Positions 23,155 to 32,122 of a stretch of 64,000 nt of DNA are shown here, piece by piece. The stretch covers positions 11,663,001 to 11,727,000 of the forward strand of contig NC_134025.1 in the NCBI RefSeq assembly GCF_964204645.1. Direction: 5' to 3'. This DNA comes from Tubulanus polymorphus. Its lineage: Eukaryota; Nemertea; Palaeonemertea; Tubulaniformes; Tubulanidae. Made by a program: the position numbers and the translations under genes. A model generated the notes under the pieces. The model was given only the letters and a program-made list of their open reading frames with translations, was not told the origin of the DNA and searched no databases. Within the stretch, counting starts at the first letter, position 1. Each line of letters opens with the position of its first letter.

Positions 23155-23675
23155 TTTTTTTTTCGTTCAAAAGACCTTTCACTTGAAAATTCTTTCGTCA
23201 GAACAAAATTTATTTCATTCGAACCAATAATATTCTGTTCGATTGAACCAATTTGAAAAAATCGTTAGAAGAAAGTTGAACAAACTTTTTTTCGTCCAAA
23301 CGAAAGGTTTTTCGTTCGAACAATAATTCGATCGAACAGAATTGTTTTAATTTGAACAGTTTTTCGTTTGAACAAGTATATTGTAAAAAGTTTTTTCTCC
23401 GAACCAAGAGTATTAAGTATTTGTGCAATCGAACAGAGTTGTTTTCATTCAAACATTCGTTCGAAAAAAAATTGTTTTCGCTCAACCAAATGTTTTTGCC
23501 GGGACAAAAAGTTTTTCATTTCAACAATAACATAGCTTTTTATTCGAACACATTTTTTTGTCAGAATGAAGAAAAGTTTTGGTTCAAACAAAAAGCGTAT
23601 TGTTCGATCAAACAGAATTGTTTCATTCGAACAAGATTTTCTTGTCGGAATATTAAGTTTTTTGGTCGAACGGCG
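23155..23675. repeat. Degenerate TTCGAACAA-type satellite
   Basis: Repeats of roughly 25-30 bp built on (T)TTCG(T/A)(T)CGAACA with T-rich spacers. It runs directly into the antisense reverse-transcriptase fragment at 23640-23800. A shorter stretch of the same type precedes the related fragment at 36905-37025, so the two form one dispersed unit. Confidence 0.8.
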
Positions 23676-23800
23676 TGTTAAGGTCGTTTTGGAAATTTAC
23701 TCGGTCTGGTATATTTTGGATTACTGTGTATGTCATTTGTCAGGACATTAAACAGAAGACGACTTAGGATACTACCTTGCGTGACTCCACTAGTTAGACC
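23640..23800 (-). pseudogene. LINE reverse-transcriptase fragment, copy 1
   Basis: On the minus strand this encodes V-T-Q-G-S-I-L-S-R-L-L-F-N-V-L-T-D-D-I, the QGS(I/V)LGPLLF block of LINE reverse transcriptases. The same segment is at 25632-25785, on the far side of the Helentron-like element, and at 37000-37160. Confidence 0.7.
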
Positions 23801-24078
23801 CGCGACAATTCTTTTTCAGTCCACTTGGGACTTTAGTCCCAGCGGGCTATTGCGTTCACTTTTCGTCCGTCCGTCTGTCCATAGACGGAATCCAGTTATT
23901 TTGGGAAGTTTTGAGGACGCTTCAAGGTAATGTCTTGATATTTGGTTTATACATGTATCTACCCTAGACACATCGTCAGCCCAAAAACTGGCCCTGTCAG
24001 ATTCAAGATGGCCAACTGGCAGCCATTGTTGTTTGCCGCTTTTTAAAGATTTTCGAAGTTTGTTTTGTTGCCCCCACA

Positions 24079-24525
24079 ATTCTTTTTTTGGTTTTGTCGC
24101 CCGCGACAATTCATTAGTTTGGTTTTGTCGCCCGCGACAATTCAATATTTTGGTTTTATCGCCCACGACAATTCATTACTTTGGTTTTATCTCCAGCGAC
24201 AATTCATTATTTTGGTTTTGTCGCCCGCGACAATTCTTCTTTTGGTTTTGACGCCCGTGACAATTCATTATTTTGGTTTTATATTTTGTTTTTGTCGCCC
24301 GCGACAATTTTTTTTTTGGTTTTGTCGCCCGCAACAATTCATTATTTTGGTTTTATCGCCCGCGACAATTCAATATTTTGGTTTTATCGCCCGCGATAAT
24401 TCATTATTTTGGTTTTATTGCCCGCGACAATTTATTATTTTGGTTTTGTCGCACGAGACAATTCATTATTTTGGTTTTATCGCCCGCGACAATTCATTAT
24501 TTTGGTTTTGTCGCCCGAAGAAAAT
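24079..24525 (+). repeat. 31-bp hairpin minisatellite, direct array (about 14 units)
   Basis: Plus-strand units TTTTGTCGCCCGCGACAATT plus CATTATTTTGG, lying inside Helentron-like copy 2. Long open frames (FGFVARDN / FWFCRPRQF phrases) in three frames are products of the periodicity. It differs from a CRISPR array: units abut, spacers are not unique, and the genome is animal. Confidence 0.95.
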
Positions 24526-24849
24526 TTTGATCAATTACCTTGATCTTTCGTTTATATTTGAATCTACCAAAGGCCCATCAGCATAAGAAAATTGGGTCGA
24601 TCTGACTCAAGATGGCCGTCCTATGACCTTTTTAGTGCCCAAAAATGTCAATTTTGGCCAGAATTCTAGGTCCTGTAGCTTCCTACTGGTTTGCCATTTC
24701 TCATTGCAATTGCTGATGGGTATTCTTTAAAGAGGGATGTTTTATACCTGGGACAGGTATTTTTGATCAGCCAATTATGACGCAATTGGCAGCCATCTTG
24801 GTGTCATCAGTACACATTCGTAGGTGGGAAAAAGTTTTTCCACATTAAA

Positions 24850-25440
24850 TTGATACCTAAGCATATTGTGTTACTATATTCAATTGGAAAGTTGTAGCCC
24901 ATAACGTGTTCTCTGATTTTGGTGAGTTTCAAGGTCATTGGTTTTTGTATGTGGCCATCAGGGGGCGTTGACTGATACAATAACTTAGTATTGCTATATT
25001 ATATTTGTACCAAGGCATATTTTGTTACCATGCTCCATTGCAAAGTTGTAGTTCATGACATCGTCTATGATTGTGGTGAGTTTTTAAGGATATTAGTTAT
25101 TCCATATAGTCACCAGGGGGCGTTGAATAGTAGAATGGCTTAGTATTTCCTTATTAGATTGGTACCTAGGCATATTTTGTTACTATGATCAATTGCAAAG
25201 TTGTATTTCATGACATGTTCTACAATTGTGGTGAGTTTTAAGGTCATTGGGTTTTGCATATGGTCACCAGGGGGCGTTGAATAGTAGAATAACTTAATAT
25301 TTCCATATTAAATTGGTAACGAGGCATATTTTGTTATCACAATCAATTACAAAATCATAGCTGCTCACATGTTCTATGATTGTGATGGGTTTCAAGTTCA
25401 TTGGTTTTTGTATATGGTCACTAGAGGGCGTTATGTATTG
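24850..25440 (+). repeat. Tandem 155-bp core repeats with CTCF-like motifs, copy 2
   Basis: Four units with motifs at 24952-24970 (TGGCCATCAGGGGGCGTTG), 25107-25125, 25261-25279 (TGGTCACCAGGGGGCGTTG) and 25415-25433. Spacing is 154-155 bp, the same register as copy 1. Confidence 0.9.
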
Positions 25441-25506
25441 AAATTGTTAGATTGTTGAGCATTTGAAACCACTTCCCAAGTGAGCATGGTGTCCCTGGAC
25501 CCCTAG

Positions 25507-25622
25507 TTTGGTTTTGTCGCCCGCGACAATTCATTATTTTTGTTTTGTCGCCCGTGACAATTCAATATTTTGGTTTTGTCACCCGTGACAATTCATAATT
25601 TTGGTTTTGTCGCCCGTGGTTT
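25507..25622 (+). repeat. 31-bp hairpin minisatellite, third array (about 4 units)
   Basis: Begins directly after the CTAG end of Helentron-like copy 2 and runs into the second antisense reverse-transcriptase fragment. Confidence 0.9.
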
Positions 25623-25624
25623 TG

Positions 25625-25990
25625 TCGGAACATTAAGTTTTTTGGTCGAACAGTGTGTTAAGGTCGTTTTGGAAATTTACTCGGTCTGGTATATTTTGGA
25701 TTACTGTGTATGTCATTTGTCAGGACATTAAACAGAAGACGACTTAGGATACTACCTTGCGTGACTCCACTAGTTAGACCGTCTCATTCCAAGACGAGGC
25801 GTTCCATTGATTTCGGTTACAAGTTTCTGTTCAGAGATAACTGCTGAGCCATTTGGGCGACCTATCATTGATACTGTTTCCTAATAGCCTGTTTAGTAAT
25901 GGCTGATGTTGAGCCTTATCAAATGCTTTGTTGAAATCCACCGTCGAACAGGATTCTAAGACTGTGCAGAAAACCCGTTATCGCTGCTTT
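25625..25990 (-). pseudogene. LINE reverse-transcriptase fragment, copy 2
   Basis: Minus strand: a VD(F/F)NKAFDKAQHQPLL-type block (catalytic motif A region) near 25930, then SSYL, then the QGSIL..LLFNVLTDDI block near 25740. It is broken by stops, and no palm YxDD motif is preserved. It ends at CTGCTTTGCAGCTATATT near 25998, the same end as the copy in SLC22 intron 6. Confidence 0.75.
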
Positions 25991-26299
25991 GCAGCTATAT
26001 TTTCCATTTTATTTTTTCTTCACAACGAACACACACGAGCCTCCAGCATGCATTATACATTATATGTATACAACACACGCTCACATACAGATAACAGTGT
26101 TGGTCACACAACTAGGTCGATTACCTACCTATCGATTACACTCACAGAGCCACTTACAGCTAAGCCCTTTGTTGTACAGCTGTTATAAACCCGATCTACT
26201 CAGCTAATCCAGCAGTGTATCTAACCATACAACACACGGAACTCTGCTCACAGTATCACGCACACACATTCAGTCTCACTCTCCCTCTTGGGGAGAAAC

Positions 26300-26511
26300 A
26301 ACCAATGGAAAAACCACTCAACTGGGTCACGCATCAGCCGAGGTAAACCCTCCGCTACAACTGCCTCCCAGCACAACAGATTTGTGGTCAACCTATCAGA
26401 TCACGTGGTTAGCAAAACCATCATTAATGCATTAAGCAAGGGTCTGCAATTCATACCCAATAATGCACCGACGCAGAAGGAGGAACTTCTCACGGCCGCC
26501 GAAGCCTTCAT
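26300..26511 (+). pseudogene. Penelope-like element copy 2, N-terminal fragment
   Basis: Plus strand: RFVVNLSDHVVSKTIINALS then KGLQFIPNNAPTQKEELLTA and EAF, matching the start of the copy at 18001-19430 and extending it upstream. It is interrupted after the Phe codon region by the 1.7-kb transposon; the element resumes at 28220. Confidence 0.82.
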
Positions 26512-28210
26512 GGTCGACCCTAGTTCCAGGACGCATTAACTACCTTTCAATTTTCGGTAACGGATACACTGCAGACTTAGAATTCATTGAGCCAAGGTCG
26601 TTACCGCTACCTGGAAAGGCCATATAAACAAACAACCGTCCGTCTCCTCTTTATCATAAAAATCTTTTACCCTCCTTTTAATGTAAAATCCTTTCTTGAA
26701 ATCCTTTTGCAAATCATTGATAAAATGATGACGAAAAGGCCGGAGCCCAGGTCCTAGGTCCTCATCTCTACAATCCACCAATGCAATGTCCAATAAAAAA
26801 ACAATACAACAATACTCTATTTTACTGCAGTAAAAGATGGAGTAAAAAGAATAACAATATATTGATAAAAGATTTCTCGAAAATGCATAGGCCTCCCAAT
26901 AGATTTGCGGTGTCGAACATCTTTCTTTAAGCCAGTGTTTCCAATCTGAAATTGATTCAAGTATATTATCATACCTATTATTTTTATATAGTAGGCTAGG
27001 CACTAATTTAGCACACACATAATAGACATAGGGCCATGTTGTATGAGTCCAGGGTTCATAGTCTCCATGACCAGTCTCATTCCATGATTTTCAAGCACCT
27101 TTTCAAGCCGAATTCAATGACCCAATGTTACTAATACTGAAACTTCGATAGCATATTTTACACCTGGCTTCTCTTATATCATTACATTTATCGATCCATA
27201 GGCTATAATCATCATGCTTAAGCCAAGAATCCTGAAATCTACATTTTCCAGGCATTCTTACAATCAGTAGATTTTAAGGGCTCTAACAGTGAACTTGTAA
27301 CTGTGACCTGCAGATGGTAACAAATGACTGATCTAGTTTTTGAAAATTTGTCTCAAATGTTTTCAAATGAAAAATCAATTGAAACATCAGTAGAGTCAAA
27401 AGAACAAAAGCAGGCCATGAACAGATCACACTTAACGTTTTGCCTATAGCAAATTACATTCAATTGGAATATAAATTAGACAGTGTGTTGCCATATATTT
27501 GCATTGACCAGACAGAATCATTGTTTTCATTGTAGTTGAGATAAATTAAGACTAGTCAGAACTAGACCTAACAATACAATGATCAGATCTGATAATGTAT
27601 AATGCCTAAGCTATAGATTATCTGTGACTGACCACTTTGAAATCTATGCACGCAGTAAGGTAGATCACTCTCAATGACCATGACCATGAATCAATGACTT
27701 TAGAGGCAATTCCATGACTTTCAAGGCCTTGAATTGACCTATTCCCATTTCATGACTTTCAATGACCGCTATGAACCATGTATGACCCACAGCCCCCGCC
27801 CAAGTTGGCAGTTGAAACATTGACATTGATGGTCCCTGGTCCCTCACAGTAAACTGATAAACTAGCAGCTGCTTATAAGCCTATTCTTGTCCATTATAAA
27901 ATTGGGTGCATTAAATTGTCTTTCTGTTATTGACAAGTCCAGAAGGGAGGCTTTTTTAATGATTAAAAATGACACCTCTCAATCAATTGAAAACATACCT
28001 TCATTTCCGCTTGTCTTTATGCTGACAAACAAATTCAGTGCCAGTTTCGGCTTCGTATTCAGATATGTTTCTGAACACTTCTTCAGCGCGTTTAATATAA
28101 CCGGCATTTTGATAGCAAAAACGACCTTGGAATCTAATTGAACACTAAGAATGTGTATCCATAACCGAAAATTGAAAGGTAGTTAACGCGTCCTGGAACT
28201 AGGGTCGACC
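26512..28210. mobile_element. Mutator-like DNA element (1,699 bp) inside Penelope-like copy 2
   Basis: Terminal inverted repeats of about 57 bp with about three mismatches begin GGTCGACCCTAGTTCCAGGA. The 9-bp flanks AGCCTTCAT (26503-26511) and AGCCTTCTT (28211-28219) match 8 of 9, and the intact target is visible in the other Penelope copy (complement of about 19345). Long terminal repeats with a 9-bp duplication fit Mutator-like elements. Interior frames (26584-27018 minus, 27887-28141 plus) have no recognised domain; a transposase is not evident. Confidence 0.82.
27050..27780. mobile_element. hAT-like MITE (731 bp) nested in the Mutator-like element
   Basis: Ends CAGGGTTCATAG and CTATGAACCATG. 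The 8-bp flanks TATGAGTC (27042-27049) and TATGACCC (27781-27788) match at 6 of 8. Sub-terminal repeats of CATGACTTTCAA and its complement are typical of this family. No coding frame. Confidence 0.8.
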
Positions 28211-28219
28211 AGCCTTCTT

Positions 28220-28722
28220 AGGAACTAAATCCGAAGAATGATCTCATTGTAAAACCCTGTGACAAAGGGGGGAGCCATAGCTATCATGAGCAAAGACTCT
28301 TACAAAAAAGAAGCTCTGAGACAGCTAAATGACACCAGGGAGGTGGGAGTTCACTCCCACCTCCCTGATGACACCAACAGCTAACGGTCAATCGCCCCAC
28401 CCGACACCACTTCAGTCACAAGTGAAATAAAAAGAATCATAGACGATATGAGAAACAACCAAGAAATAGACCATGCTATGTGGCTATATCTAACACCGGG
28501 ATCTGATATCAAAATCCCTGAGTTCTACCTTCTACCGAAGATTGACAAGGTCAACAACCCGGGAAGACCGATCCTAAGCGGCAACAATGGCCCCACGCAA
28601 AAAGATATCCAAATATCTGGACTATTTTCTGAGACCAATCGCGAGTTGAGTATCAACATACATCCAAGATACTAATGACTTTCTCAACAAAATCAACTCC
28701 CTGAATCTCCTTCCTGAATTAT
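28220..28722 (+). pseudogene. Penelope-like element copy 2, central fragment
   Basis: Plus strand: KPCDKGG-type block (about 28250), SKDSYKKEALRQLND (about 28290), IAPPDTTSVTSEIKRI, MRNNQEIDHAMWLY (28448), IPEFYLLPKIDKVNNPGRPI and SETNRELSINIHP (about 28650). It has frameshifts and lacks YIDD. About 200 bp present in copy 1 is deleted just after the 28211-28219 duplication. The fragment ends at the left edge of the segmental duplication. Confidence 0.85.
28336..28367. mobile_element. 32-bp palindromic insertion with hAT-like ends
   Basis: CAGGGAGGTGGGAGT, two bases TC, then ACTCCCACCTCCCTG: two perfect 15-bp inverted arms and nothing else. ATGACAC flanks both sides (28329-28335 and 28368-28374); the following C could make it 8 bp. 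Penelope copy 1 (complement of about 19010-19025) has the single uninterrupted ATGACACC, proving this is an insertion. Confidence 0.9.
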
Positions 28723-28723
28723 A

Positions 28724-28842
28724 ATAATAATAAAAATAATCATAAAAAAGTTAATACACTTATACCCATTCTAAATTCTATAATATTTCAAATAATAATT
28801 TTATTCTATTTTATAAATTTATATTCAGTGTTAGATTGTTAA
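28724..28842 (+). pseudogene. Element X ORF b, copy C, 3' remnant (39 codons)
   Basis: In-frame end of ORF b (second hydrophobic segment IIFQIIILFYFINLY and stop), lacking the first 50 or so codons because the duplication breaks at the Asn codon run. Sequence is closest to copy B, as expected if the duplication carried it. Confidence 0.8.
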
Positions 28843-28849
28843 ACTGTTT

Positions 28850-29820
28850 AAGTATTAAATTGAGTAGATTGTATATTCATAAACTAAATGATAAAATAAG
28901 AAATTAGACTGTTAAATTAGCTAAAAATATAAAATATATTAGTTGAAAATATAAAATATATTGGCTGAAATATTAGTTAATTAAAAAGGGGGTTTTAAGT
29001 ATTAAGGTATCTAATACGTATTAAATACGTATCAAATACAAATTATGCTTTATTTCTGAAATATTGAAGTCTCATAAGTAATTTATTCATATATGATATT
29101 AGTAGTATCTTTACGCAGCACTAGACTAATATGAGTGATACTAAGTTAGTTGGTTTATTGTTTTTCTAGTATTATTTTAGTCAAATGTAAAGAAACTTAA
29201 AGTAAACAAGAATTAATAAAAAAACATTAGAATTATAATAACTTTCTTTAACCAATACTATCATATTCAATTCTAATGTTTTTCTAGTTGAATCTATTTA
29301 AAATATTATTTAACCCAGTTAGCAAATAGAAACAATAACTAGTATCATTGTAAAGATAAATAACATATTCTAGTGCTGTGTAAAGAATATGATATTTATC
29401 TGGTAGATTCATAGAATTACTATAAAAATAAATATATATTTGAATATAATTTATGCCTTTCCAGTGTTGAAGTATAAAATATATTGATAGAAAATATAAA
29501 TTATATAAGCTGAAAATATATGATATATTAGTTAAAAAATATGAATATGAAAGAATTTAGAATGTGTATAAATGTACGAGTGTACAAATGGTACGAATGG
29601 TACGAGTTCTTCCAATTCTTCCAATTCGTACACTCATACACTTATAAATATTAAATTGAGTAGATTGTGTATTCATAAATTAAGAATAAGACTGTTAAAT
29701 TGGTTGAAAATATAAAATATATTGGCTGAAATATGTTTAAAATATTAGTTAATTAGAAAAGGGGGTTTTAGGTATTAATGTATTAAATACATATTAATAC
29801 GTATTTAATTTATTTCCTCT
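28850..29820. repeat. AT-rich repeat and hairpin block after element X, copy C
   Basis: A direct repeat of about 170 bp (28844-29030 and 29640-29815; both with ATTAGTTAATTA then AAGGGGGTTTTA) flanks a core with two hairpins. One has arms AAAACATTAGAATT / AATTCTAATGTTTT at about 29222-29283. The other has arms near 29570-29600 and 29622-29646. No gene. The same block is at 49570-50510. Confidence 0.8.
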
Positions 29821-32082
29821 GTGAAATTTAAATTATTATATTGCTAGACCCTCGTGAAACTGGCTGTGTTACCCAGCCTCTAACTGTCCAGCGGACCCGA
29901 ACATCCAAACATATAACTTATTCAGTTTTATTTCTACTGTGAATATTTAAACTACATACTAATGTATACATATTGCTATACCCTCGTGGAACTGGCTGTG
30001 TTGCCCAGCCTTTAACGGTCCAGCGGACCCAAACACCCAAACAAACCAGTGGCGTAATGACTCACCACACCAGTGGTTGTAGTGAACACGTATATTTGCG
30101 ACTTGAATATCTGTCACGCATGGTTAGAGGTCATTTTTGCGACGTTAATTTACGTCACAAGTGGTAATGAAGAGGTTAAAAGCTAATCACCACCTAGTCA
30201 GTAACCTGTCTGTGGCTTAGTTTCACGATTGGATATGTTGGTATAATAAGCCCATCCAATTATAAAAGGCTTACCACCAACGATTAGGTAACTGACTAAC
30301 CACCACCAACATTTAAGTTACTCCAGCAAGTAGTATGCCTGGTGACTAATTGGGCCATAGGCCTAATGGATTTTCTACCTGATTTTCTATTTGAAAACAA
30401 ATTTTCTATTTGTTTTGGCGCTATAAAAAAATGATGCTTTTATTTTGCGAGGTCAAGAAAACAAATATTTAGTGCGAGGAAACAAATTTTGCCTTGGACT
30501 ATTTGTTTTATTGCTATGAAATTGGTTTACTCGCTGTAAGATTTGTTTTGGTTAGGTTGAGAAGAGCGGTGCGATGCAGATTAGAGCAATTCTATATCTG
30601 ACTGCCAATGGAAACGTGTTGTAGTAGCCTTAGCCAGGGCTGCCATTCTGTGAAATGTATTAGTACTATCAGTAACAAATCGAATGTTTTTCAGTAACAT
30701 TTCATTGAAATATGAAAGAAAATGTTCAAATTAATGAGTAATCAACAGTAAGACTCTCAGTAACATTTTTCATATTTCTGTATGCATCAAATAAAAAAAA
30801 TCATTATTTCTCATTACAAAATAGTAGGCCCAACAAATACTGAAAATCAGGAACAGTTGGCAGCTCTGCTTTAGCGTGTTCATTGCATATAAGAATGGCA
30901 GACAGCTTGCATCTCTGTAGATTCACACTTTTGACATCAACATTACATGCATGTATCTACATAGACTAGAATGATGTGGAGAAATGAAATCTGATTAGGG
31001 GCAGTCCATAAAAGACTTCCACACAAGATAACAAAAATTTTACCCCATGTCCACAGAATGTTTTCTTTGCACTAACCCTTGTCCATCAAACAAAAAACAA
31101 ACAATTAAGGATATCGGATATCCAGATTAAACAAGGATGTTCATGACAACCTCCCTCCCCTTGCCGACGAAATTCAAAATTTCACAAGCTCCCCTCCCCG
31201 CTCGACCTTGGAAATCTTTTATTGACAGCTCCTAAAGATAATACTTCATTAGCCGAATCAAAATTTGTATCCTTTGAACAATAATTCCAGATTATCGTCG
31301 TAGGAACATGAATGCCATAACAATTCCATATGTCTCATTCAATAGATTGATAAATTGATTTTAAGTCAGCTAGGCTGCCATCGCATCACTTATCATCATA
31401 ATGACAAACATGTGTATCATGTCAGTTGGTAGTCAGATGTTCAACAACTGACCTGACCTTGTATCGTAATGACATGCCTGCACTATATTCTCGACCTCAC
31501 CAAATTCAGTCTCGAGAAATCAAATATTCAGAGAGAGAAAACAAACTTGTTTTCTTGCTATCGTACGAAATTTCTTCCACAGTGTTTGCCCTTGAATCAG
31601 TCACAATAGCTAGCGTAATGCGAACTTGAAGTAATCATCATTGCATTAAACTTGAACTTAATAAGTAGAGAACGCAGATAGCCTAGGTTACCCATAAAAG
31701 ATGTCCCTTTGATGATCACCTGCTTGATCACCTGCTTGAAGGAGGATGTCCATAACAACACCCCCTAATTCCCCTTGTCCACTAGTCCAAATTTCACTAA
31801 ACCCCCCCCCCCCCCACTCGACCTTGGATATCTTTTATTGACAGACTATAAGTCTTATAGCGAGAAATCAAATATTCAGAAGAAGAAAACGAAATTGGTT
31901 TCTCGTTGCCGTACAGAATTTGTTTACTCAGTTTTTGCCCTTACACAGCGCGATACACAGTTTTTGCCCTCAAATCAGACACAATAACCAGCACAATATA
32001 TGTTGAACGGATGGATAATGACATTGATTTTTTGGGGCCTAGCTACGGCTTGTTACTAATGAATATGCTCCCTTCATTTTCA
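29820..32082 (+). other. Upstream region of SLC22 copy 1
   Basis: No coding exon recognised. It holds a direct repeat of about 65 bp (GGCTGTGTT.CCCAGCCT, 29841 and 29972) with the compact dyad GGTCCAGCGGACC, and TTATAAAAGGC at about 30259, a possible TATA. A second duplicated phrase (GAGAAATCAAATATTCAG at 31514 and 31861) gives rise to spurious 70-codon frames. The transporter promoter and a noncoding first exon must lie here, because exon 1 begins with a splice acceptor. Confidence 0.45.
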
Positions 32083-32122
32083 GGTCCTAATTACGCAGCT
32101 GAACTGAATGACGTATGGAGAA

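Larger units (their letters stand above)
23818..25506 (+). mobile_element. Helentron-like element, copy 2, with embedded minisatellite
   Basis: Same ends as copy 1 (AGTCCACTTGGGACTTTAGT to GGACCCCTAG followed by T), plus the tetranucleotide run CGTCCGTCCGTCTGTCC near the left end, which copy 1 has lost. About 450 bp of 31-bp minisatellite (24079-24525) replaces the short spacer present in copy 1 near 16960-17020. The 155-bp core array lies at 24850-25440. Confidence 0.72.

Noticed and set aside
24079-24525. CRISPR-like look of the regular 31-bp array
   Set aside because: Units abut without unique spacers, and the genome is clearly animal with spliced genes.
24065-24586. Long open frames with repeated FWFCRPRQF / FGFVARDN phrases
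   Set aside because: They occur in three frames and follow the 31-bp minisatellite period; not a protein family.
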